A stretch of 64,000 nucleotides of DNA from Didemnitutus sp041906465 (GCA_041906465.1 JAYRJE010000013.1:139584-203583), one strand, 5' to 3'. Counted from the stretch's first letter, positions 15,658-25,289 are shown. The notes: a model not told the origin generated them from the letters alone. Numbers and translations: made by a program.

Positions 15658-18600
15658 GTGGCGGGCTCCCGGTCAACGGCTTGGTTTCGTCTGCGCGACA
15701 CTCTGCGTCTGCGCCTGGGGCTGTTCTCCTTCGTTTTGGTGCTGCCGCTGCTGGCCCTGATCGGCCTCGGCATTCGGAAAAAATTTCTCGATGACCGCGC
15801 TGGGGCCGAAGCCCGCCTGCATGTCCAGCGCGTGATCGCGGAGGAAGCGCTGCACAAATACCTCGCGCGCGTGCAGGCCAATCTCCTCGAACTCGAATCG
15901 ATCGTCGAGTTCACGGACCTCGCGTCCCCGAAAGCCGGGGAGCAATGCCGCCAGTTTCTCCGCTTGCATCCGGAGTTCATCAACATCGCGGTGATCGATC
16001 GCGCCGGCCTCCTGCGCTTCTCCACCGCCTTTCCGGTCACCGACCCGCCGCAGAACTACGCCTCGATGCCCAACGTCGCCGCGCAGCTCCGCGCCACGAA
16101 ATTCGACCTCAGCACGGCGGCGCGCGGACTGACGACCGGTCGCTGGGGTTGCGTGGCGGCCGTGCCGCTTCGCACCAACTCCAACCTGCTCCTCTCCGCG
16201 CCCATCGATCTTCGCATCCTGTCCAAGACGTTGTTCTTCGGTCCCGACAGTCCGGAGCAGATCGTGACCGTCACCGATCGCAACAACACCATCGTGCTCT
16301 CGTCCTACGCCCCGGAGCAGCGCATCGGCGAGACGCGCTCGAGCAGCCAACTCGCCCGCATGCGCCTGGCCGCGGGCCAGAGCTCGGGGGAGTTCCTGGG
16401 GTTTGACGGCGTGCCACGCACCTACAACGCCGCCGCCATTCCCCTGGCGGACTGGACGCTCACCGTCAGCGTCCCCACCGCCAGCATCTACGCCGCGGCC
16501 TGGCGCGACGCGAAAAACTCCCTCCTCGCCGTCGCGCTCGTGCTCGTGGGCGGACTGCTTCTGCTTCGGCTTTACTCGCAACACCTGCTCCAACCGGTGG
16601 CCGCACTCGCGGACGCCGCCCGCCAACACGCCGCCGGCCAGCACGACCAACTGGCACCGGTGAAGGGCCCGCTCGAGATCGCGGACACCGCCCGGGCCTT
16701 CAACGACATGGTGCTCGCGCGCCGACAGGCCGAGGCCGACCTGGTCGAGAGCGAGCTGCGTTATCGCACCATCGTCGAGCAAACCGGCCAGATGGTCTAC
16801 GATCTCGAGATTGCCACCGGCCGCATCCGCTGGTTCGGCGCCGAGGCCATCGCCTCCATCACCGGGCACACGCCGGAGGAATTCGCCGCGATCGACGAAG
16901 CCGGCTGGAGCGAACGACTCCACCCCGACGATCGTGCCGGCGTGCTGGGTTTGCTCGAACGCTCGGTCGGCACCGCCGAACTCTTCTCGGCCGAATACCG
17001 CTTCCGGCACCGCGACGGTTCCTACCGTTTTATCGAGGACTACGGCTTCATCCTGCGCGACGCGGCCGGACGCGCCACCCGCATGCTCGGGCGCATGAGC
17101 GACATCACGGCGCGCCACCGCGCCGAGACCGCGCTGCGCGAAAGTGAAGACCGCTACCGCCTCGTCACGGAGCAAACCGGCCAGCTCATCTACGATCTTG
17201 ATGTCCTCTCACGGCAAGTGCGCTGGTTCGGCCGTGCCGCCGCGCGGCAAATCCTCGGCTGCCTCCCTGAGGAAATGTCGGCGCTCGGTCTCGACAGCTG
17301 GAGGGATCGCCTCCACCCCGAGGACCGCGAAGCCGCCATCGCCCGCCTCGAACACTCGCTGCGCACCGGCGATCCGTGCTTCGCCGAATATCGGCTGCGG
17401 CACAACGACGGTTCCTACCACCTCGTCGAGGAACGCGGCGCCGTCCTCCGCCGGCCGGACGGCACCATCTACCGCATGCTCGGACGCATGATCGACGTCA
17501 CGGAGCGGCACCGCGTCGAAGGCGAGCGGCGCCAGATCGAGAAGAAACTCCTCGAAACCCAGAAGCTCGAGAGCCTCGGCGTGCTCGCGGGCGGCATTGC
17601 CCACGATTTCAACAACCTGCTCACCGGCGTCCTGGGCAACGCCGGCCTCGCCCGTCTCGACCTGCCGCCAGGCTCGCCCGCCCGTGATCCCATCAACCAG
17701 ATCGAACGTGCCGCCCAGCGCGCGGCCGATCTTTGCAAACAGATGCTCGCCTACTCCGGCAAGGGCCGGTTCGTCGTGCAGGCGATTGATTTCAACGCGC
17801 TCATCGAGGAATCGCTCGGCCTCCTCGCCGTCTCGATCTCCAAAAAGGCGGTCCTGCGCTTCAACCCCGCGGCGGCTCTGCCCGCACTGCAAGCCGACGC
17901 CACTCAGCTGCGCCAGATCGTGATGAACCTCGTCATCAACGCCTCCGAGGCGCTCGAGGATCGCACCGGCCAGATCACGCTCACCACCGGCACAGTCAAC
18001 ATCGACGCCGCCTACCTCGCCACCGCCCAATTCATGGGCGAGCTCACGCCCGGCCCGGCCGTTTTCCTCGAGGTCAGTGACACCGGCACCGGCATGGCGC
18101 GCGAGACCATCGCGCGCATCTTCGATCCGTTCTTCACGACAAAATTCACCGGTCGCGGCCTCGGCCTCGCCGCTGTCCTCGGCATCGTGCGCGGCCACAA
18201 AGGCGCGATCAAAGTCTACAGCGAGCCCGGGGCTGGAACGACCTTCCGGCTTTTCTTTCCCGCGGCCAAGGACGCCCCTCAGCCGCTCGTCCGACCCGCC
18301 CCGGAACGCCCGGCATGGCGCGGCTCCGGGCGCGTGCTGGTCATCGACGACGAGGAAACCGTGCGCCAGGTGGCCACGAGCATTCTCCGCGCGCTCGGCT
18401 TCGAAGCCGAAGCGGCGCACGACGGTGCCGATGGCATCGCGATCTTCTCGGCCGCTCCGGACCGCTACACCGCCGTGCTGCTCGATCTCACGATGCCGTG
18501 CGTCGACGGCGAGGAGACGTTCCGACAGCTCCGCCTGCTACGCCCCGGCGTGAAAGTGATTCTGATGAGCGGATTCAACCGCGTGGATGCGATCAATCGC

Positions 18601-18705
18601 TTCGTCGGCAAAGGCCTCGCCGGTTTCATCCAAAAGCCCTTCCAGGTCGAAACGCTCGCGGCCGAACTTCGCCGCGTGATCGGCGAGGCGCCGAAAGGCA
18701 GCTGA
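15658..18705 (+). CDS. hybrid sensor histidine kinase with PAS domains and receiver
   Basis: A 1015-residue sensor. A GTG at 15658 starts the protein. The first membrane helix is at about 20-38, an extracytoplasmic Cache-like sensor at 40-275, the second helix at about 283-303, then a HAMP-like linker. Two PAS/PAC units follow, sharing the phrase 'EQTGQ..YDL...RWFG' and so probably duplicated. The kinase core has phospho-acceptor His near 651 (GGIAHDFNNLL), an N-box (LVINASEAL), a G-box (GTGMARETIARIFDPFF) and GRGLGLAAVLG. A C-terminal receiver has Asp near 943 (VLLDLTMP). No regulator gene is adjacent, so the output partner is unknown. Confidence 0.9.
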   Translation: MAGSRSTAWFRLRDTLRLRLGLFSFVLVLPLLALIGLGIRKKFLDDRAGAEARLHVQRVIAEEALHKYLARVQANLLELESIVEFTDLASPKAGEQCRQFLRLHPEFINIAVIDRAGLLRFSTAFPVTDPPQNYASMPNVAAQLRATKFDLSTAARGLTTGRWGCVAAVPLRTNSNLLLSAPIDLRILSKTLFFGPDSPEQIVTVTDRNNTIVLSSYAPEQRIGETRSSSQLARMRLAAGQSSGEFLGFDGVPRTYNAAAIPLADWTLTVSVPTASIYAAAWRDAKNSLLAVALVLVGGLLLLRLYSQHLLQPVAALADAARQHAAGQHDQLAPVKGPLEIADTARAFNDMVLARRQAEADLVESELRYRTIVEQTGQMVYDLEIATGRIRWFGAEAIASITGHTPEEFAAIDEAGWSERLHPDDRAGVLGLLERSVGTAELFSAEYRFRHRDGSYRFIEDYGFILRDAAGRATRMLGRMSDITARHRAETALRESEDRYRLVTEQTGQLIYDLDVLSRQVRWFGRAAARQILGCLPEEMSALGLDSWRDRLHPEDREAAIARLEHSLRTGDPCFAEYRLRHNDGSYHLVEERGAVLRRPDGTIYRMLGRMIDVTERHRVEGERRQIEKKLLETQKLESLGVLAGGIAHDFNNLLTGVLGNAGLARLDLPPGSPARDPINQIERAAQRAADLCKQMLAYSGKGRFVVQAIDFNALIEESLGLLAVSISKKAVLRFNPAAALPALQADATQLRQIVMNLVINASEALEDRTGQITLTTGTVNIDAAYLATAQFMGELTPGPAVFLEVSDTGTGMARETIARIFDPFFTTKFTGRGLGLAAVLGIVRGHKGAIKVYSEPGAGTTFRLFFPAAKDAPQPLVRPAPERPAWRGSGRVLVIDDEETVRQVATSILRALGFEAEAAHDGADGIAIFSAAPDRYTAVLLDLTMPCVDGEETFRQLRLLRPGVKVILMSGFNRVDAINRFVGKGLAGFIQKPFQVETLAAELRRVIGEAPKGS

Positions 18706-18923
18706 ACCGCAGCGGAATTCGTCCGAGTTTCACCGCGCTCCGCGCCGCGCGGGCCATCGCCGATCGCGCGGCAGGTTGCGCGTTTGCGCGCAACTCGTCC
18801 GTCCGTCTTCGCGTGAGTGGCGCGCCGGCGCGACCCCGACCTGGTTTCGCACCCTGGCATTGGACGTGAGACAGCCGCTGTCGTCGCGCAGACCGCGTCT
18901 CCATTCGGCTGCGATTGACGGAA

Positions 18924-18945
18924 GCGGGCTGGAAGCCAGCGCTAC
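18924..18945 (-). repeat. REP-like GTAG hairpin (minus orientation)
   Basis: Read on the minus strand, GTAG (18945-18942) is followed by a 5-bp stem GCTGG/CCAGC with a 3-base loop, extendable by two pairs across a bulge. It lies between convergent genes, 2 bases from the stop of the YgjP-like gene. Confidence 0.4.
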
Positions 18946-18947
18946 CG

Positions 18948-19667
18948 TCACAGCCCCAGCAGCGAACCGTTCCGCTTCAGCCAGCGCTCCGCATCCTTCC
19001 ACCACGGGCACACCTCCTCCACGCGCGCCCAGAAACGATCGCTGTGATTCATTTCCTTCAGGTGCATCAGCTCGTGGTAGATGATGTAGTCGCGCACCGT
19101 GTCCGGCGTTTGCACCAGCCGCCAGTTCAGCGACACACCGCCGGCCGCCGAACACGAGCCCCAGCGCGCCCGCTGATTGCGCACGCTCACGGCCTTGAGA
19201 TCGACGCCGGTCTCCGCCGCGAGCTCCCACGTGCGCGCTGGCAACTCGATCTTCGCCCGCCGCGCAAAATGCGCCTCGAGCGTCGGCCGCAAGTCGCCCT
19301 CGAGCGAGGCCACGCGAAACACGTCCGCGGCCACGCTCACCTGCGGCTTCTCACCGGCGACGGCCACGCGCACCTGATGCATTTCGCCGCGCCAGAGCAC
19401 GTGCGTGCCGATCGTCCAGATCTCCGCCGCGCGCGGACGCTTCGCCTGCCGCGCGCGCGCGCGCTCGAGCCAATCGCGATGTTGCTCGACGAAGCGTTGC
19501 GCTTCGCGCTCGTTGCCGCGCAGCGGAATCGTCGCCACCGCCACGCCATCGCGCCGCAGCGTCAAACGATAGCGCCGCGCTTGCGCGCTGCGCACGTAGA
19601 CGATCTCCGGCGACGGCGCTGTCGCCGTGCCCAGTTGAAAAAATTCCTGCTCCCCGCGATTCATCAC
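18948..19667 (-). CDS. YgjP/DUF45-family metallopeptidase
   Basis: A 239-residue cytoplasmic protein of the YgjP-like M48-related family. It contains the diagnostic blocks ARWGSCSAAGGVSLNWRL (168-184), YHELMHLKEMNHSD (197-210) with the zinc-binding HELMH (198-202), third ligand His208, and FW at 211-212. Length and layout are normal for the family. The substrate is unknown; in other bacteria it is often linked to restriction-modification or stress, but no such neighbours appear here. Confidence 0.87.
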   Translation of the reverse strand: MMNRGEQEFFQLGTATAPSPEIVYVRSAQARRYRLTLRRDGVAVATIPLRGNEREAQRFVEQHRDWLERARARQAKRPRAAEIWTIGTHVLWRGEMHQVRVAVAGEKPQVSVAADVFRVASLEGDLRPTLEAHFARRAKIELPARTWELAAETGVDLKAVSVRNQRARWGSCSAAGGVSLNWRLVQTPDTVRDYIIYHELMHLKEMNHSDRFWARVEEVCPWWKDAERWLKRNGSLLGL

Positions 19668-19888
19668 AATCGCTCAGCTAAGTTCGCCCCCGGCGGATTT
19701 CCAACGAAATCGCGCGTCACAGAAATTCGCTCGTGACACCCGGCGTCGAACGTGCACCGCACCCGCTGCGGAAATTTCGCGCGCCGCAGCCGATGTGCGT
19801 CGGCGGAATTCTTCTCCGTCGCGTCCCTCGCCCCCCGGCGTTGCACCGCACAACGCAGCAACCGCGTTCGCCGCAGGGCAGCGACTCG

Positions 19889-20329
19889 TCACAGCCGCAC
19901 CAACTTCCACTCGGGCCGGCAACCCGGCTCGAGCAGCAGCCACGCAAAACTCGCCGGCGCGCCGCGGTTCGGCCGGGAAATGCATCCCGGATTCAGCCAC
20001 CGCACGCCGCGCGGGTCCGTGTCGTCGCGCGGCACGTGCGTGTGCCCATGCAGCACGAACTGCACGCCGGCCGGCGCCCGGCGCGGCGGGATGTGCGTCA
20101 GGAAAAACCGCGCACCACCGCGCTCCAGGATCAACTCGAGCGGCCAGAGGCTGTGCGCCTCGTTGTTGCCGAGCACGACCTGCAGCGGTTTGCCGAGCTG
20201 CTCAAACTCGATGAGCACCTCCGGCTCGCACACATCGCCGAGGTGCCAGATCTCATCCGCCGCCACGAGCCGCGCCGGCAAGTCCGCCGGATAACGGTCG
20301 TGCGTGTCGGAGATGACGGCGATGCGCAT
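19889..20329 (-). CDS. YfcE/MJ0936-type metallophosphoesterase
   Basis: A 146-residue calcineurin-like phosphoesterase. Metal-binding motifs are in order: ISDTHD at the N-terminus, HLGDV, LGNNE, THIPP and HGHTHVPR. The compact size fits the YfcE group, which hydrolyses phosphodiesters. The ATG at 20329 (MRIAVISDTHD) starts at the usual place; GTG codons up to 20338 would add three residues. The 221 bases between it and the YgjP-like gene hold no gene I can support. Confidence 0.87.
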   Translation of the reverse strand: MRIAVISDTHDRYPADLPARLVAADEIWHLGDVCEPEVLIEFEQLGKPLQVVLGNNEAHSLWPLELILERGGARFFLTHIPPRRAPAGVQFVLHGHTHVPRDDTDPRGVRWLNPGCISRPNRGAPASFAWLLLEPGCRPEWKLVRL

Positions 20330-20375
20330 CCTCACCACTCAAAGCCGCGCCGCCATGCAGGCAACTTTGGATTAA

Positions 20376-21569
20376 CTACGCCGCGGCCGGCTTCGTGACC
20401 GGTTTGGACACCGCCGGCTCCGGCGGCCGCTCCCCCGCAAACCAGCGGTCCTTCAAGTTCAGGAAAAATCGCTCGTAGGTCAGGTAGCACGCGCTCGCCA
20501 GCAACAACGCCAGTGCCGCGCCCCCGAGAAAATCAACGAACGGCGAGCGCACACCCGCAGCGCTCACCGCTCGCCGCACGATATTCACCGCGATCATGTG
20601 GAAGAGATACATCCCGTAACTCACTGTGCCGACCCACGCGATCGGCCGCAGCTGCAGCACGCGCGCAAAATCGTTGTCCTCCCGCACCACGCACGCCGCC
20701 GCCACCAGCGTGAGCGCTCCCGCCATCACCAATTCGCCCGCCGCGCCCCACGCCGGCGCAAACGTCAACGCAACCAGCGCCACCGCAGCCGCGCCGAACG
20801 CACTGCCGCGCCGGCCCAACACCGCCCACACGCAGCGAAACGTCTGCGGGCGGTGCAGCACATGCGCGAGCATCACGCCCAACAGGATCGCCGCCGGCAC
20901 ACTCGTGAGCATCCGCAACGGCAGCGCCGCCCGGCTTTCCGTCGGCCAGGCAGTCGCGACGATTTGCGTGAGCAGCAACGCGCCGCCCGCCAGCCACAGC
21001 GGACGCCACCCGCGCAGGAAACGCTCCGCCAGCGGCCACAACCAATAGAACTGCTCCTCCGCCGCGAGCGACCATGCGAAGTAGAAAATCACGCGCGTGC
21101 TCTCGAGATCGACGAACCAATTCGACGTGAACGTTGCAAACGCCGGCAAGTGACCGAAGAACGCGCTGCGCGCCGCCGCATCGCGCTCCACCAGCGCCAC
21201 GAGCACGACGTAAAGCGCGAGCGCCAGATAATAGACGGGGAAGATCCGCAACACGCGCCGCCCCCAGAAATTCCGCAGGCTGATCGTCTCGCGTTTCTCT
21301 TTTTGCCGCAGCAACAGCGTCACGATGAGAAAGCCGCTGATCGCGAAGAAGAGCGTCACGCCTTTGTTCCCCTGCCCCAGCAGCGACGCACGATCCCACG
21401 GCACGGTGTGAAACCATACGACGGCGACGATGCTCAACGCGCGCAACCCATCGAGCGACCCGAAGAATTTCGTCGCCCTGAAATCGCGATACGCGAGGCC
21501 CCAGGGCGCCGCGGTGGCGGCATTTCCACGCGCGCGTGGCGCTTCGATCCTTCCGGCATTGGTTCGCAC
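20376..21569 (-). CDS. acyltransferase 3 (OafA/YrhL-like) membrane protein
   Basis: A 397-residue integral membrane protein with about ten helices. The family blocks are FFGSLDGLRALSIVAVVWFH (with the conserved His), GVTLFFAISGFLIVTLLLR, RRVLRIFPVYYLAL and WSLAAEEQFYWLWP. These proteins O-acylate surface sugars, using acyl-CoA on the inside face. No polysaccharide genes are adjacent, so the target is unknown. Confidence 0.88.
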   Translation of the reverse strand: MRTNAGRIEAPRARGNAATAAPWGLAYRDFRATKFFGSLDGLRALSIVAVVWFHTVPWDRASLLGQGNKGVTLFFAISGFLIVTLLLRQKEKRETISLRNFWGRRVLRIFPVYYLALALYVVLVALVERDAAARSAFFGHLPAFATFTSNWFVDLESTRVIFYFAWSLAAEEQFYWLWPLAERFLRGWRPLWLAGGALLLTQIVATAWPTESRAALPLRMLTSVPAAILLGVMLAHVLHRPQTFRCVWAVLGRRGSAFGAAAVALVALTFAPAWGAAGELVMAGALTLVAAACVVREDNDFARVLQLRPIAWVGTVSYGMYLFHMIAVNIVRRAVSAAGVRSPFVDFLGGAALALLLASACYLTYERFFLNLKDRWFAGERPPEPAVSKPVTKPAAA

Positions 21570-21930
21570 CGCGACATGTTAGCGCAACGCCATCACGCGC
21601 GACCGGTGGGCGGCTCACGCTGCTTGCGCAGGCCAAGGCCTACCGCATCATCCGCGCGCCCGTCCCGGAGTCGCCTGTCGATTTGCCGATGAGTTGACCG
21701 TGAAGTGAATCATCATCTGGCCACGTTCTCTGGGCAGCGGTTTTACGATGGAACGGCCAGAGGAAGCAACCGGCGACCAAAGTGCATAAAAGGAAGCATC
21801 CACTGGCCAAAGCTGCTTGAGAGGCGAGCGAGCTGTCTGATGTGGCCCACAATCGATCGTAGTTGTAACCAAATGGGACATAGCCTCCGCCCCACATGCT
21901 TCGTCGGGCCTGAGCCTGCAACTTGGGCCG
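21570..21930. other. 361-base stretch without a supported gene
   Basis: Composition drops below that of the neighbouring genes. A minus-strand frame of 93 codons (21640-21921) has one hydrophobic segment, but no ribosome site and no recognisable sequence, so it is not called. The stretch marks the left side of the accessory-looking region. Confidence 0.4.
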
Positions 21931-23049
21931 TCAGCTCTGCGCCCGCACCTGATACCACAGGGTCCGCAATCCCCGTTGCTGCTCGAACGGCAGCCGTCCC
22001 AGCCAATGCCGCATGGGCCCTTCCAACAGCGCGGCCACGGCGGGCTGCACCCGCATGAGCCGGCCGACCTTCTCAAAATAAACGGTCGCCGTCTTCACCT
22101 GGTCACCCGGTTCGATCGACAACGCCAGCAGCCCCTGGGTCACATGCAGGTCAAACTGCCAGCCGTCCTCCTCCTTCATCTTTGCCCGAACCGATCCGCC
22201 CGCGAACCTGAACAAACCCTCTTCGATCTGCTTCTGGAGTTCTGCATCGAGGTTCCGCGCCTGCGCCGCGGCAAAGCTCATGACCACCCGCGCCCATTCG
22301 GGGGCCTTGGTCGCGAACTCGTCCCAATCGAGCGATGCGAGCAATTCGTGCAGCGCCGCCCGGTTCTCCTCCGGCAACGGCAGTTCCCGCACCGATGCGA
22401 GCAGCGCGGACCACCCGTTGATGCTGTAAAGGTCCTTCTTCACCATCGCAATGAGGTCGGCAATCGGGACGTTCCCGCCCGCAAGCTTGATGCCCGCGTC
22501 CCAGTCAGGACCCAGCATGCGCGTCCTCATCGCCGGGGACACGTTCGCGACAAAGGTCTCCAGCACGTTGGACGCCAGCTCCGTCCGCCGGCACACATCG
22601 AGCAGCAGCAGCCCCGCGAAGTGCTCGTCCTTTTTCACGAGCGCCTGCCACCGCGCCGGCAGGCGCAGCGCCTCGAACTCCGCCTCCGGCAATCCTTCGA
22701 GCAGGTTGCCCAAGCCGTTGAGCACGATCGTGCCCGCGCCGACCAAATTCGGGTGGCTCAGATCCCGCACATACGCCGGGTCGCTGTCCATCACGCCGTG
22801 GTGCCAGCTGGGCGTGTTGGTCTGGAACCATTCCTCCATCTTACCCAAATCCACCCGCGTCGCCCGGAAGATGCCGTGCAGCTTGCAGGCGTGATACCAC
22901 ACGAGGATCAGCCGCTGCCACGGCGGCAAGGAGTGGCGCTGAGGCCAGCGGTTTAGCTCTCGCTCGACCCAACGCAGCGCCGCGAGGAACGAGTCGACTA
23001 ACGTCTCGCCCTTCTCCCGGTCGAACAATTCCCCGAGCAGAATCTCCAC
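21931..23049 (-). CDS. hypothetical protein, possibly 5'-truncated
   Basis: A 372-residue soluble helical protein that I do not recognise. It contains WVERELNRWPQRHSLPPW, LTNT-like hydrophilic parts and a C-terminal domain FDLHVTQGLLALSIEPGDQV. The first in-frame start is a GTG at 23049, but coding-like sequence (YVDRAIVEILLGELF) continues upstream of it to a TAA at about 23082-23084, with no start codon between. That stop is only about 14 bases from the repeat element at 23098. The gene may therefore have lost its 5' end when the element arrived. Confidence 0.6.
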   Translation of the reverse strand: MEILLGELFDREKGETLVDSFLAALRWVERELNRWPQRHSLPPWQRLILVWYHACKLHGIFRATRVDLGKMEEWFQTNTPSWHHGVMDSDPAYVRDLSHPNLVGAGTIVLNGLGNLLEGLPEAEFEALRLPARWQALVKKDEHFAGLLLLDVCRRTELASNVLETFVANVSPAMRTRMLGPDWDAGIKLAGGNVPIADLIAMVKKDLYSINGWSALLASVRELPLPEENRAALHELLASLDWDEFATKAPEWARVVMSFAAAQARNLDAELQKQIEEGLFRFAGGSVRAKMKEEDGWQFDLHVTQGLLALSIEPGDQVKTATVYFEKVGRLMRVQPAVAALLEGPMRHWLGRLPFEQQRGLRTLWYQVRAQS

Positions 23050-23097
23050 GATCGCGCGGTCGACGTAGCCCCTTGCATTACGCCGCCCAACTTACTG

Positions 23098-23223
23098 CTG
23101 TCCCGACTCCGGTCGGCCTACGGCCTCCCTCCGTCGGGACAGCTTCAACGACAACCGATAGATCAACCCATAACAACATCCCGGACTAACACCCGGGGTG
23201 GCTCGAAAACTTGAGGCCGGTCA
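23098..23223. repeat. copy A of a >=119-bp repeat with terminal hairpin
   Basis: Bases 23105-23223 are identical, in reverse complement, to 63882-64000 at the right edge of the window (119 of 119 bases by eye). The left part forms a hairpin, TGTCCCGA (23098-23105) with TCGGGACA (23134-23141), enclosing a GC-rich inner region. The rest is unstructured at first sight and codes for nothing obvious. It may be a mobile or dispersed repeat. It does not resemble an integron attC site. Confidence 0.85.
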
Positions 23224-23891
23224 CCAGCTACTTACGAGATTCTTCACTTCAGATAGCTAAGTGCCTGCAGTACCAAGCAGAAGCCGGGGATGGCGATCCC
23301 ATTGGGCTAAGGTCTCTGCAAGAACATCTTGAGCGACTCGCGTCCATAGTGACGGCGGATGGGCCGATCGCCGCAGCAGAGGCGAACAAAGCATTCTCCG
23401 TTTCGTCACCGGGTAGACTGTTGGGAAAGAGACGCCGCACCCGACTTGATCGCGCCCAACTTGCAGCTGGCGGACGAAGAGGGGGACTAGCTCGGACGAC
23501 AGCGAAGCAAATTGCGGCCAGGAAGAACGGTCGCTGGGGCGGACGGCCAAAGAGGAAACACGAATCCGTCACCCATCTACTGATCAGCGATCTCTTCGAG
23601 CGCCTCACGATGTCAGCCCGAAATCTCGATCTGCTACGCGACCCCGCAATGCGGCGGATTCTTAAAGAGCTGAAATTTCTTCCCCAAGTAGCGAAACGTG
23701 CTTTGGCGGACAGAATCAAAAAAGAGAATATCGACCTCTCCGCGATCAGCAAAAGTGTCCGCCAGCCGAGAACGGGCAAGCAGCGATACCGTGATCCGAG
23801 CTACATGATGTTCCACCGGGTCGCCGCATATATCGACAGCCTACCTTCGACCCAGCTGCCGGCGACTTCAAGCACTCCTCCGACTTCTTAG
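23211..23891 (+). CDS. hypothetical basic protein, start uncertain
   Basis: An open frame of 226 codons with a TTG at 23211 that lies inside the repeat element, so the true start is doubtful. A GTG at 23349 is an alternative. The middle is rich in Arg, Lys and Gly (RRGGLARTTAKQIAARKNGR, then WGGRPKRKHE), a pattern often seen in small proteins of mobile regions. The C-terminal half is helical (LLRDPAMRRILKELKFLPQV). Base composition is lower in GC than the flanking genes. I do not recognise the family. Confidence 0.45.
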   Translation: MRPVTSYLRDSSLQIAKCLQYQAEAGDGDPIGLRSLQEHLERLASIVTADGPIAAAEANKAFSVSSPGRLLGKRRRTRLDRAQLAAGGRRGGLARTTAKQIAARKNGRWGGRPKRKHESVTHLLISDLFERLTMSARNLDLLRDPAMRRILKELKFLPQVAKRALADRIKKENIDLSAISKSVRQPRTGKQRYRDPSYMMFHRVAAYIDSLPSTQLPATSSTPPTS

Positions 23892-23982
23892 AAAGCGCGT
23901 GCTTCTTGGTCTCGCTGATGCGAGTGGTGGAGTGTTGACTCTTCAGATCGGCAGTGAATCTGAACTTAAAGAATGTGTCCGA

Positions 23983-24108
23983 CTAAGGTTTTCGCGGTTT
24001 CCTGGGCGCCATTTTGCGGGCGGCATGCAGTTTGCGAGATAGCCCGAGCCCCTTGCTGGAAATCTTCCGGCGCAGCTCAGCGAGTTCGGCCAGAGCTGCC
24101 TGATGCAT
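23983..24108 (-). pseudogene. short coding remnant, 41 codons
   Basis: On the minus strand the frame from ATG 24108 to TAG 23983 reads MHQAALAELAELRRKISSKG and then LGLSRKLHAARKMAPRKPRKP. Coding-like sequence continues upstream of the ATG (HGFDCHPKWPTNVTRKQ) for about 29 codons to an in-frame stop, without a start codon. The basic, helix-forming C-terminus looks like the tail of a larger protein that has been lost. It could also be a real small gene. Confidence 0.35.
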
Positions 24109-24184
24109 CTGCTTGCGGGTGACGTTCGTTGGCCATTTCGGGTGACAATCGAAGCCGTGTTCGACTTGAAGTAACCGGGTACGG

Positions 24185-24697
24185 ATGCCGCTCGTCCATC
24201 ATCTCGCGTTGTGGGGGATGATCTTTCGGGCCGCGCATGAAAACCTAATCAAGAAAACCATGACGGGCGTGCCGTCGGACAAGGTGCCCGCACAGGCTTT
24301 AGCAGACATACTTACGAACGGTCGCTATGAACTCTTAGCGGCATTCGATCCGACGCAAAATGCGCAGGTGCATCCACCGGTGCCGTGGGCGCATTACCTC
24401 GTGTGGGAACTTAAGAACTTCCGAACGCAAACCGATCAAATCCTGGACGCGTATGCAGCATTCTTAAGTCCCGAGGAACTGGAGACCATCGAGGCGTGCT
24501 TGCACTCAACCCTGATGGTCGCTTTGCCGCAATTGCTTCAAGTTCAGGGAGCAGGAAAAGCACTGCATCCGTTCTACGTCATCGAGGAGGACAAAAAGCA
24601 GGTGGCGAGTTTTGTCGGGGAGCACCTCACGAAGGTGCGCGAGCTAGTGGAAATGCTCAACCGGTCGCTCGAGACGAAAGACCGAATCCAAATCTGA
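24185..24697 (+). CDS. hypothetical protein (accessory region)
   Basis: Encodes 170 residues, mostly helical and acidic, with no signal peptide (LSPEELETIEACLHSTLMVA, FVGEHLTKVRELVEMLNRSL). The ATG at 24185 gives the longest form; ATG 24218 (MIFRAAHENLIK) is possible. No clear ribosome site precedes either. GC content is lower than in the flanking catabolic genes, consistent with acquisition by transfer. I do not recognise a family. Confidence 0.55.
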   Translation: MPLVHHLALWGMIFRAAHENLIKKTMTGVPSDKVPAQALADILTNGRYELLAAFDPTQNAQVHPPVPWAHYLVWELKNFRTQTDQILDAYAAFLSPEELETIEACLHSTLMVALPQLLQVQGAGKALHPFYVIEEDKKQVASFVGEHLTKVRELVEMLNRSLETKDRIQI

Positions 24698-25289
24698 CCA
24701 CGGCGCGCACAGTGCGAGTCTATGAAACGTTCGGGGTGGCCGATCTTTTTGATCGAAGCGTGGCTGCTGGCTATTCTTATTAAAAATCCTCTCCCGGCAG
24801 AACGGCGAGAAATCTCCTATTCTGGCCAATCCCAGCGATAATTTCGGGTCAGACTACGTGATAGACCCCACGTGGCGCGTTTCGAAAAGATCAGCGGATT
24901 TGGCCATTCTTTGCGAATGTCGGAGCGTGGCCATTCTTTGCGACATAGACCGCGCGTCTTTTTCGCGCCCTCAATCTTCTCGGCTCTCACGGAGGCGAAT
25001 TCGCTGGAAGCTCGGGCCAGCCATCGCAGGCACGCATCCGCGCTGAGGGGAAGGCCAGCTCCCTCATTGGTGGCGACTGACGAGATCGACGAACTGAGAA
25101 CACTACGTCTTAGCGACATACTCCCGCCGGCTCATGTCCCGTTGCGGCGAGTCGGGTCCACACCCATGGTTTGATGCGATCCTAAATCCCTTCCTCAGAG
25201 CTCGACATCAGCTGGCGGGTTTGGCGACCACCCGCCAGCCGAGCCGATAGGCCTCTTGGGCCCGGAGAAGGAAAAACTGCCAGCGAAGG
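24698..25289. other. 592-base non-coding stretch with direct repeats
   Basis: No frame here looks like a gene; the overlapping short frames on both strands are low-complexity shadows. A 16-base direct repeat lies inside. The right side passes into the tail of the beta-helix gene. Confidence 0.45.
24901..24943. repeat. 16-bp tandem direct repeat
   Basis: TGGCCATTCTTTGCGA occurs at 24901-24916 and again at 24928-24943, a 27-base period. Repeated motifs of this kind occur at the ends of some IS21-type elements, but no transposase gene is visible here, so this would be a remnant at most. Confidence 0.5.

Noticed and set aside
21640..21921. 93-codon minus-strand frame
   Set aside because: One hydrophobic stretch but no ribosome site or homology clue, and it is overlapped by another open frame.
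24817..25119. 100-codon minus-strand frame
   Set aside because: Low-complexity sequence across the direct repeat, with no coding features.
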